From: Methanothrix sp.
Lineage (GTDB): Archaea > Halobacteriota > Methanosarcinia > Methanotrichales > Methanotrichaceae
Reading direction: 5' to 3'
Assembly: GCA_028708055.1 (NCBI GenBank)
Contig: JAQVZT010000043.1
Location: forward strand, 1 to 13,117
Length of the DNA: 13,117 nucleotides
Shown here: positions 7,436 to 13,117 of the stretch, one piece after another
Position numbering within the stretch: position 1 is the stretch's first letter
Layout: the number at the start of each line of letters is the position of its first letter
Translations under genes and position numbers: made by a program
Notes under the pieces: model-generated
Told to the model about the DNA's origin: nothing
Database searches by the model: none
What the model saw: the letters and a program-made list of their open reading frames with translations, nothing else

Positions 7436-8918
7436 TCATTCAATTCCATAGGACCAAGTGGGCTTAGTATCCGCGATTTGGTCCGGCAGCAGAGCAAATC
7501 CCTTTGTCAGCCTATCGATATCCAGCAATCCCATGATCCAGGAGTAGTCTTTGGCATTTTCGGCGGTGGTCTCATTAGAGCAGGCCAAACGACACTCTGA
7601 TAAATCCGTCTCCCATTGCGGTCGCTCATAATTGTCAATAAGCTTTTGATGAGCCTGCTCATCTTTCTCAAGATGATTTAAGGAATCCCAATGCAGAAAG
7701 AGCCATTCATATCTTGATCTGGTCAGGTTAAGGGTATTGATCCTGCAGCTCTCAAAGTGCACATTTTTAAATTCCGTATCCTGCAAATTGATTCTCTCTT
7801 AAAATGTCGATCGGCTGAAGTCCTCCGGATCATTGAATCTGACGCTGCAGAAATCGGCATCTTCATTGAACTGCGAGCCGCCAAAATCAACCGATCCCCT
7901 GAATTGGTTCTCGGTGAAGTCCGATGGCCCCAGAAATGATGAATTATGGAATGTAGCATCGATTAGAAAGTCAGATTCTCTGAAAGATGTCACTGCATGG
8001 AAGACGCAATCGCCAAACTCGCCTATCTTATTAAACTCAGCCTGGGCAAAGAAAGACTCTCCCCTGAATTGGGCCTGCTCAAATGAGGCGTTTCCGTCAA
8101 ACGGTGCAGAGACAAAAATTGCCGTATCATTAAAGATAGCTCCTAAAAAACCTGGTCGGTCCGGCAAAATGCGCTCCTTCGAATGAGGCCTCGCTATTGA
8201 GAATCGTCTTATTGAACTCATCCGCCTGGCTGAAGGAAGATTCTATGAAGTTGGCATCACCCCCAAAGTAAGTCCTGTCGAAAAAGACATCGCTGGCAAA
8301 ATGGCTGGAAAAGAATTCTACATAATCATCGAATATAGTTGCTATGAAGCCGGCAGGACCACCGAATTGGCAGCCACTTGGATACACAGCGGAGACGAAC
8401 TGGGTCCTGCTAAAATCGGCAATGCTGCCAAATTGAGTGTTGATGAACGATACAGGCCATTTGAAATGACTCTGGGAGAAATCTGCTTTTCCATTGAAGC
8501 GAGATCCAGTTAGACTTCCTGCTTTCAGGAATTTGCAGTCGGAAAATGCTGCATCTCCATTAAATGTGGAGTAGGTGAAGGAGACATTTTCGAGAAATAT
8601 TGCATTGACAGAGCTAACCTGCCTCTGAAATAAAGTATTATTGAAATCCACCCTGCCTTCAATGATGCAATTTTTGATGACAATGGAGTTATTGGCCAGC
8701 TTGGTCTCATCAGATGGCGGCATCTTCTCTTCAACAGGCAGACGAGCGATTGCCCTTGCCGGCAAACTCAGCCACTCTGAGGTCAAATTGCCCTTTATGA
8801 CAAAATTATCATATTCCACCGGCATGCCCAGTTTGATCTTGAGCATAACCTGATTGGCGGGAACTGTTGATGGAATCTCGCTCAAAGCGGTTCTGGAGGC
8901 GACAAGAAATAAGATCGT
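7436..8918 (-). pseudogene. Secreted pentapeptide-repeat protein, decayed
   Basis: The N-terminal preamble ANQVMLKIKLGMPVEYDNF and KGNLTSEWLSLPARAIARLP, then many F-centred pentapeptide units (for example FNGKADFSQSHF, FGGDANFIESSF), mark a secreted pentapeptide-repeat protein, a right-handed beta-helix common in Methanosarcinales. Three defects are visible. The signal peptide survives only as ILFLVASRTALS (8885-8915) with a stop just before it and no ATG, so the true start is gone. A run of six A (8145-8150 on plus) shifts the frame; five would restore TRFLGAIFNDTAIF. An in-frame TAA at 7801-7799 follows SRSTF, after which the same frame continues INLQDTEFKNVHF to a natural-looking C-terminal domain ending at 7436. 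A TTG at 8885 could in principle start translation, but the later lesions still break the product. Confidence 0.8.
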
Positions 8919-9403
8919 ATGTCTTTGTTCTCAAAAAGGTGGTCCATGTAATCCACCTGAAGAGTGCCGATCCAGTTGAACTGAGGAACAATGTTTAATG
9001 CGCCCTGTTCCTCCATAAAATCTATCGCCTTGGAGCCCATATCGTAGTAGGTCGAGAGAAGCTCAAACTCCCTATCTGGTAGGCCAAGATGAGCATCATC
9101 CGGATTGTAGAGCTGAGGAAAAGATAGGCGGGCCATATACCTTACTGCGTCATCTTTCGAATCGACGATCCCTTCCTCTTCCTGGAGGCGATTGTTAGGA
9201 ATCCAGAAGCCACCTCCGGACCTCCCAGTCGTTCCCCCGATTAGGGAGGCTTTTTCGATCATGAGGACCTCCAACCCATTTGACCTGGCGGTGATGGCCG
9301 CACTGTATCCGGCAGCGCCGCTTCCTACAATGATGACATCTGCATTGTAGTTCCAATTTTTTTGATCCATATTTTCATCACCAATCAAATACTCATGTTT
9401 CAT
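8882..9403 (-). pseudogene. FAD-binding flavoprotein, N-terminal part, truncated
   Basis: This fragment has the dinucleotide-binding start of the KstD/FrdA-type flavoproteins: ADVIIVGSGAAGYSAA (GxGxxG), then EKASLIGGTTGRSGGGFWIPNN, the flavin-contacting loop, continuing to FNWIGTLQVDYMDHLFENK. From about residue DIRSYFL onward the frame has entered the pentapeptide signal-peptide DNA and stops at 8884-8882. About 165 of an expected 550 or more residues remain, so no FAD domain closure or active site is possible. ATG 9403 is used here; ATG 9370 (before DQKNWNY) is equally possible, and TTG 9412 less so. It follows the CDGSH gene (stop at 9415-9413) with no real gap, so it was the third gene of a pirin-CDGSH-flavoprotein operon. 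The missing part matches the fragment at 451-1660. Confidence 0.85.
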
Positions 9404-9412
9404 TTGGAACAA

Positions 9413-10120
9413 TCACTTCTCTCTCTCAATGTGGCTGCCCTCACAAAACGGTTTGTTCTCCGATCTTCCGCATCTGCAGATGGCGACCCGGTTCCGGATC
9501 TCGTACGGTCTGCCATCTGCTGATTGGATGGGGATGCCTCCCCGCACCCAGAGAGGACCATGCTCATCTTTGGCGGGATATTCGATAACCACAATGGACT
9601 TCTCGAATTCGGGCTCTATCGCTTTCCCGCTTTCATTGTCCGTGATCACCAGCCTTCCTGATGGGCAGTTGCATGCTTCCTCTATGGCCGTCTTTCTGGC
9701 ATCCGGGTCGTCTGATTGCTCAACCAGGTTCCAGATCCCACCGGCTCGCATGCAGAATCTGGCATGGACACAGAGATGCTCGTTATCGGCCAGCGTCAGA
9801 GCAGGGCCGCGGATCACTCCCGCCGCCTCATCAATGGGCTGGCGGTCTTCTGCCTCGGTTCCGTCAAAGTTGATCTTGGCGTGGGTGCCGTCGCAGAAGG
9901 GCTTGTTCTTCGATTGGCCGCACCGGCAGAGAGCATACTTCTCCTGAAGTGGGTATCTCTTCGTTTCCCTCCAGGTCCGGCAGTAGCCCTGATCATCGTT
10001 GCAGATCTCCGAAGTGGAAAGGGGAACCTTCCCGGTGACGATGTATGGGCCATCCCTGCTCACGGTGATCTTGGCGGAACTGTCCTGGGCCTCGGATGGT
10101 ATTTTAGATTGCTCGGTCAT
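9413..10120 (-). CDS. Double-CDGSH iron-sulfur protein
   Basis: 235 residues, no signal peptide, cytosolic. Two CDGSH-type 2Fe-2S sites with three Cys and one His are visible: CRCGQSKNKPFCDGTH (C65, C67, C76, H80) and CRCGRSENKPFCEGSH (C215, C217, C226, H230). The middle part has CVHARFC with IWN (C117, C123, W130) and CNC (C150, C152), the look of the Fer4_19-type divergent ferredoxin domain often found with CDGSH. CDGSH proteins are redox-labile cluster carriers or electron-transfer proteins; the partner here was probably the downstream flavoprotein, since the genes abut. ATG 10120 is preceded by GAGGAG at a rather long spacing (13 bases). Only 42 bases separate it from the upstream pirin gene, so an operon is likely. 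The second site has CEGSH in place of CDGSH. Confidence 0.88.
   Translation of the reverse strand: MTEQSKIPSEAQDSSAKITVSRDGPYIVTGKVPLSTSEICNDDQGYCRTWRETKRYPLQEKYALCRCGQSKNKPFCDGTHAKINFDGTEAEDRQPIDEAAGVIRGPALTLADNEHLCVHARFCMRAGGIWNLVEQSDDPDARKTAIEEACNCPSGRLVITDNESGKAIEPEFEKSIVVIEYPAKDEHGPLWVRGGIPIQSADGRPYEIRNRVAICRCGRSENKPFCEGSHIEREK
9429..9539 (-). repeat. Copy 1 of a 111-bp repeat (CDGSH 3' end)
   Basis: The last CDGSH motif and flanks of the intact gene. It matches 12614-12724 with about 7 differences in 111 positions by my reading, same orientation. Confidence 0.85.
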
Positions 10121-10162
10121 GATTTTCTGTTGTCTCCTCGATGGATTGGATGAGATTAAATG

Positions 10163-11089
10163 CTAGTTCGTGCCCTTCACTTTTTGTTGCTTGATGAAGG
10201 TCCCGTTACCGTATTCTTCAAAAGCGACACGCAACTCATCTCTGGTGTTCATGACGATGGGACCGTACCAGGCGATTGGTTCACCGATAGGCTTTCCGGA
10301 TATGAGCAGGAACCTGACAGGATCCCCCTCGGTTGAAACCATGACCTGGTCTCCATCAGCAAAGAGGACCAGATCTCCGTTGCTCAAGGATGGATCTGCT
10401 TTCATATCGAAGTAGTTCGTGCCTTCTCGCTCATAGGTGAATGGCTTCTTTTCCTGGCAGAAGTATCCCTTACCGTTGATGACGTATGCAAATACGGTAT
10501 GTCCTCGCTTGGTGGCGTGCTTGAATTCCGAACGGGCGGGGACGGTAATATCCAGGTATTCCGGATCGATGACAACGTCTCCCACCGGTCCTTGCTCATC
10601 TCCTACTTTTCCGCAAATGATCCTGATCTTTGTGCCGTTCTCCAGTTCAGCCATCGGGATCTGATCGCTCTTTACGTCCCGATAGCGCGGGTCCATCATC
10701 TTATGAGACGCCGGCAGGTTAGCCCATAGCTGGAATCCGTGCATCGAGCCATTCTCATCCCCCTTGGGCATCTCCTGATGGACTATTCCGCTTCCTGCGG
10801 TCATCCACTGCACACCGCCGGAGGATATTACCCCATTGTTTCCCATGCTGTCCCCATGTTCAACGTTGCCTTTCAGGACGTAGGTGATGGTTTCTATGCC
10901 ACGATGGGGGTGCCAGGGAAATCCCTTGAGGTAGTCCTCTGGATTATCCGACCGGAAATCGTCCAGCATTAGAAATGGATCGAATGCAGGAACCTGGGCA
11001 AAGCCAAAGCCCCTTCTGAGGTGCACTCCGGCACCCTCAATTGTGGGTTTGCTCTTCAGTACCTTAGCTATCTTTCTAGTTTCAATCAT
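10163..11089 (-). CDS. Pirin family protein
   Basis: 308 residues, a bicupin of the pirin family at normal length. The N-terminal cupin has HPHRGIETITY with H60 and H62, then GIVHQEM with H104 and E106: all four metal ligands known from human pirin are present, so a bound Fe is expected. Early motifs RRGFGFAQVPAFDPFLMLDDF and the C-terminal GEPIAWYGPIVMNTRDEL are also typical. Pirins act as metal-dependent redox sensors, or as quercetinase-like dioxygenases in some bacteria; the substrate here is unknown. The ATG at 11089 is supported by AAAGGAGAATAAG just upstream. It heads the apparent operon pirin-CDGSH-flavoprotein. Confidence 0.92.
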   Translation of the reverse strand: MIETRKIAKVLKSKPTIEGAGVHLRRGFGFAQVPAFDPFLMLDDFRSDNPEDYLKGFPWHPHRGIETITYVLKGNVEHGDSMGNNGVISSGGVQWMTAGSGIVHQEMPKGDENGSMHGFQLWANLPASHKMMDPRYRDVKSDQIPMAELENGTKIRIICGKVGDEQGPVGDVVIDPEYLDITVPARSEFKHATKRGHTVFAYVINGKGYFCQEKKPFTYEREGTNYFDMKADPSLSNGDLVLFADGDQVMVSTEGDPVRFLLISGKPIGEPIAWYGPIVMNTRDELRVAFEEYGNGTFIKQQKVKGTN

Positions 11090-11091
11090 TC

Positions 11092-11214
11092 TTATTCTCC
11101 TTTGGCATCGAGAGCCAATCTATCTGCTGCGTCTTCTTGAATGCGATGCATCTTGGCATATATCTTCTCTACGAATTTTTCAAAAATGACATTGGATGTT
11201 GGAACTTTTCCAAT
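11092..11214 (-). other. Short coding-like open frame abutting pirin
   Basis: An open frame after a TGA at 11217-11215 reads ...VIFEKFVEKIYAKMHRIQE and DAADRLALDAKGE before TAA at 11094-11092, two bases before the pirin ATG. From its only ATG (11151) it encodes 19 residues. Helical, charged composition looks coding, and the pirin RBS lies inside its last codons, which would allow coupled translation. The same frame also continues upstream past the TGA. It may be a leader peptide or the tail of a decayed gene. Confidence 0.3.
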
Positions 11215-11319
11215 TCAATAGATACAAGTTGTCTCCTTACTCAATTGGCACCGTCTGGCCATTACTATAAGCCGTTGCATTATCGAGCAAATCGCTTCAA
11301 CACGGTAGATGCTCTCTAA

Positions 11320-11640
11320 ATACCATGGCATATAGTATACGGCCAGCAGAGAGGCCCGTCTAGTCTCACTCGTCGGCTTCTACAAATGTATAGTATAGCA
11401 CTATTGTATAAAAACGTAACTCTCATTCCCCATTGAATATACGTATTCAGTGGCATTTTTTGAGATTCATAACCATCTTCGCAATCTCTGAAATTAGCGC
11501 TCGATCTCTTATCTCCATATGATTGAATTTGCTATATCGCAAGCAATGGATCCATTGGAGACATCTTCCTTAATGTCAGCCATTAGAGTCCAAGTTCTCT
11601 AATTAGATCCTGATGTCAGGACTAGGTGGGATATAACCCA
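11320..11640. other. Gene-free stretch with two dyad-symmetric sites
   Basis: No gene is visible between pirin's upstream frame and the SnoaL-like gene. Two imperfect palindromes stand out: 11389-11410 (TATA..ATAG-CA-CTAT..TATA) and 11431-11454 (CCAtTGAATA-tacg-TATTCAgTGG, 9 of 12 positions paired). A TATA-like TTTTTATACAA lies on the minus strand at about 11405-11415. They may be operators for pirin or its neighbour, but this rests only on symmetry. Confidence 0.3.
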
Positions 11641-11704
11641 ATCAAAGGCTCATCCTTATATAATTTAACTGGTAATTAAGTATATGTAATCATACCATGG
11701 GAGG
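11625..11704 (+). promoter_or_regulatory. Promoter and RBS of the SnoaL-like gene
   Basis: TTATATAA at 11656-11663 is a strong TATA box. Upstream GGTGGGATATAACCC (from 11625) is shared with the promoter at 12780, and GGGAGG at 11699-11704 is the RBS, 8 bases before ATG 11713. The shared block GATATAAC...CATCCTTA could bind a common regulator. Confidence 0.6.
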
Positions 11705-11712
11705 ATTTTGAA

Positions 11713-12159
11713 ATGAGCGTGGAAGAAAACCTAAGGCTAATGAAAACGTTAGATGACGCCTGGAATGCAGGCCCAGAAAGTCCCGAGTGGGAGACTTTCA
11801 GAAAGCGCCATGTTGACGATGTCGCCGTATATTGGCCCGGTCAGCCCGATCCAACAAGGGGAAGACATAGCCATGATAGTGAAGCCGTGGAATTCTTCAA
11901 AATATTTCCTGACAACCATCTAGTGAACAATCCGTATAAGATCCTATTCGGGCAGGGCGACTACACTTGCTCGGTGGCTGATTTTACAGGCACCATGAAG
12001 GGGCCAATGAAAGGTGCCGATGGCAAGATGATTCCCCCCACAAACAAGAAATTCCATGTCGAGTTCTGCACGGTAGCCACATGGAAGAACGGCGAGATTG
12101 TCGAGGAAAGGCTGAACTACGACTTGATGGGATTGCTTAAGCAAATTGGCGTGATGTAA
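11713..12159 (+). CDS. SnoaL-like polyketide cyclase family protein
   Basis: 148 residues, a single NTF2-like alpha+beta barrel. Family signs: MKTLDDAWNAG (10-20), DDVAVYWPGQ (35-44), the FPDNHLVNNPY segment (65-75) and the closing EERLNYDLMGLLKQIGV (131-147), all as in SnoaL/ester-cyclase-type proteins. No signal peptide; cytosolic. Most members of this family have no known substrate, and a role in modifying or binding a small hydrophobic molecule is a guess. It has its own TATA box and RBS and is not followed by a co-directional gene until 12859. Confidence 0.85.
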   Translation: MSVEENLRLMKTLDDAWNAGPESPEWETFRKRHVDDVAVYWPGQPDPTRGRHSHDSEAVEFFKIFPDNHLVNNPYKILFGQGDYTCSVADFTGTMKGPMKGADGKMIPPTNKKFHVEFCTVATWKNGEIVEERLNYDLMGLLKQIGVM

Positions 12160-12327
12160 GAAGACCGAGCTCAAACCGCAGAATGCATTCTCAATGTGTG
12201 AAATATTGTGATGCATCTCCTCGTTTTTAATAGGCTTTGACCGCAAGATATCATTATGAGGATGCCATGAGTTCATGCTCCACCAATGCTCTTTCCAATT
12301 TATGAAGGCAATAGTGTTTTCGCCATG

Positions 12328-12534
12328 CTAATTATTGTACTTGGGATTGATCGAGGACAGAACCACGGGGATTCCCAATATGCTCGCCGCTTTGGTTGCG
12401 CAGATGGCTGCCATCTTGATTCTCGATTTGTCCCCTGAGGCTGCGCTCTTGAACATCGATGCCTGGTAGTCTACCAGAACCAGGACACTATTCGTATCCG
12501 TCAGCAGCTCCAGGCTTCCTTCGTCTGTGGCCAT
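12328..12534 (-). pseudogene. Isochorismatase-like hydrolase, N-terminal fragment
   Basis: 68 residues starting at ATG 12534, with GGAGGAG upstream. NSVLVLVDYQASMF carries the first conserved strand and the catalytic-type Asp (D22), and GIPVVLSSINPKYN is the second strand of the cysteine-hydrolase (isochorismatase-like) fold. Normal length is about 180-220, so the Lys and the nucleophilic Cys regions are absent. The frame ends at TAG 12330-12328 without further similarity that I can see downstream, so the gene is broken by deletion or recombination, not by a point change. It sits downstream of the CDGSH fragment in the same direction. Confidence 0.7.
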
Positions 12535-12603
12535 TTTTTCTCCTCCGCTGGGCTCATGCCGACCTGCAAAGTACTCAATTTCAATTTGCAGACCCGATCC
12601 AGC

Positions 12604-12735
12604 CTATTCTCTGATATGGCTGCCGTCACAAAACGGTTTGTTCTCCGATCTTCCGCACCTGCAGATGGTGACCCGGTTCCGGATCTCGTACGGTTTGCCG
12701 TCTGCTGATTGGATGGGGATTCCTTTGGCATTGAA
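12604..12735 (-). pseudogene. CDGSH-domain C-terminal fragment
   Basis: Read from about 12735 to the TAG at 12606-12604, this encodes NRFNAKGIPIQSADGKPYEI and then CRCGRSENKPFCDGSH, ending IRE. It is the second CDGSH domain of the protein at 9413-10120, and here carries the canonical CDGSH. In this frame stops (TGA, TAA) lie immediately upstream and there is no start, so it is not expressed as a domain. It is a truncated duplicate. Confidence 0.8.
12614..12724 (-). repeat. Copy 2 of the 111-bp repeat (CDGSH 3' end)
   Basis: Matches 9429-9539 at about 104 of 111 bases, with several changes synonymous in the CDGSH frame. Similarity ends abruptly at about 12724, where copy 1 continues into the middle of its gene. 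Confidence 0.85.
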
Positions 12736-12779
12736 GCGATTTTATCAATTAGTCTCGTTCGAATCATGAGGTATGACCG

Positions 12780-12852
12780 GGTGAGATATAACTCATCCAG
12801 ATCACATCCTTAATAATTTGACTTGCTATTATATACATATATCCCAGAGGAG
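12780..12852 (+). promoter_or_regulatory. Promoter and RBS, second copy of the SnoaL-type promoter
   Basis: GGTGAGATATAACTC at 12780-12794 and CATCCTTAATAATTTGACT (12805-12823) repeat the 11625-11678 block with a few changes and two single-base gaps. TTAATAAT (12810-12817) is the TATA element; AGAGGAG at 12846-12852 is an RBS for ATG 12859. Confidence 0.55.
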
Positions 12853-12858
12853 TTTTGA

Positions 12859-13002
12859 ATGAGGATAAAGATGGAAGACAGAAGAGAAACGATTTATGTT
12901 CGGGGGACGAAAAGATTTCAACAAACATTGGAGGACGATTATGCTAGATATATTGAGAGGCCGGCGAAGCATCAGGAAATACAAGGATGTGAAAATCGAT
13001 GA
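12859..13002 (+). CDS. 47-codon ORF overlapping the nitroreductase start
   Basis: It begins at ATG 12859 with a good RBS (AGAGGAG) and encodes a charged peptide (MRIKMEDRRETIYVRGTKRF...) ending at TGA 13002, overlapping the nitroreductase by 62 bases in another frame. No family is recognised. It may be a leader ORF that couples translation, or what remains of the start of a SnoaL-like gene, since its promoter resembles the one at 11625. It could also be unread. Confidence 0.3.
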   Translation: MRIKMEDRRETIYVRGTKRFQQTLEDDYARYIERPAKHQEIQGCENR

Positions 13003-13117
13003 ACAGATCATTGATCAGCTCAGGGAGGCTGCTTTGCGCTCACCAAGCTCCAGGGGTATCAATCCCTGGCGGCTTTTGTTCGTCACCGATAAGGATATGC
13101 TGGAGGTGCTGTCCCGC
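12941..13117 (+). CDS. Nitroreductase family protein (5' part)
   Basis: 59 residues are visible before the window ends. MLDILRGRRSIRKYKD is the classic start of the FMN-dependent nitroreductase family (the RRSIRKY residues contact the FMN phosphate), and ALRSPSSRGINPWRLLFVTD is its second FMN-binding segment (usually APSSxNxQPW). Members are dimeric NAD(P)H-using flavoenzymes reducing nitro groups, quinones or flavins; the substrate here is unknown. GGAGGA at 12930-12935 supports ATG 12941. Transcription probably starts at the 12810 promoter. Confidence 0.88.
   Translation, partial: MLDILRGRRSIRKYKDVKIDEQIIDQLREAALRSPSSRGINPWRLLFVTDKDMLEVLSR

Noticed and set aside
7799..7801. Stop-codon recoding in the pentapeptide gene (pyrrolysine)
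   Set aside because: The codon is TAA, whereas pyrrolysine uses TAG, and the gene carries other lesions, so decay is the simpler reading.
1645..8925. Target-site duplication (AAGAC) flanking the insertion
   Set aside because: Five bases are shared near both junctions, but joining there does not restore the flavoprotein frame, so it is probably chance.
9429..10153. Long plus-strand frames opposite the CDGSH gene
   Set aside because: The minus strand carries two full CDGSH motifs and ferredoxin-type Cys. The plus frames have no family features.
11944..12276. A 110-codon minus-strand frame overlapping the SnoaL-like gene
   Set aside because: Most of it is antisense to well-conserved SnoaL-type sequence; no promoter, RBS or recognisable motif.
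12501..12767. An 88-codon minus-strand frame starting MIRTRLIDKIASM
   Set aside because: It reads the CDGSH fragment in the wrong frame. The frame containing CRCGRSENKPFCDGSH is the meaningful one.

Overview
The window looks archaeal, most likely a methanogen of the Methanosarcinales (Methanothrix-like). This is inferred from TATA-box promoters, strong GGAGG-type ribosome binding sites, a set of secreted surface-type proteins (DUF11, deacetylase-like, pentapeptide repeats) of the kind seen in those genomes, and the remnant of an IS5-type transposase. No rRNA, tRNA or CRISPR array was seen.

Layout. Positions 1-450 hold the 5' tip of a minus-strand secreted-protein gene, an intergenic element with inverted GCAGAG arms, and a short remnant of a pirin 3' end. 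Positions 451-1837 (minus) hold the C-terminal part of a KstD/fumarate-reductase-like flavoprotein, broken by a one-base frameshift and fused in frame to the first ~55 residues of a transposase. Positions 2038-7247 are an envelope block: a NodB-like pseudo-deacetylase (minus), then three plus-strand secreted proteins (Cys-rich; a 12 x 5-residue Asp/Pro/Thr repeat protein; a 680-residue DUF11 protein with an internal duplication). Positions 7436-8918 (minus) are a pentapeptide-repeat pseudogene lacking its 5' end and carrying a frameshift and a stop. Positions 8882-11089 (minus) read pirin -> double-CDGSH iron-sulfur protein -> N-terminal third of a flavoprotein, an apparent operon. Positions 11713-13117 hold a SnoaL-like protein (plus), an isochorismatase-like N-terminal fragment (minus), a second copy of a CDGSH tail (minus), a 47-codon ORF, and the start of a nitroreductase (plus, running off the window).

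Main reading. The flavoprotein N-terminal piece (about 8920-9403) and C-terminal piece (about 451-1660) lie on the same strand, in the right order, and cover complementary parts of one family. The simplest explanation is one gene split by about 7 kb of envelope-protein DNA, with a transposase remnant at one junction and a decapitated pentapeptide gene at the other. Partial copies of neighbouring genes (pirin tail at 411-447, CDGSH tail at 12614-12724, and a duplicated promoter at 11625/12780) show that the redox cluster has been repeatedly duplicated and rearranged. The intact redox genes (pirin, CDGSH, SnoaL-like, nitroreductase) may form a redox or stress module, but no substrate can be deduced. 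No new enzymatic system is demonstrated; the unusual content is the gene wreckage and the repeat-rich surface proteins.
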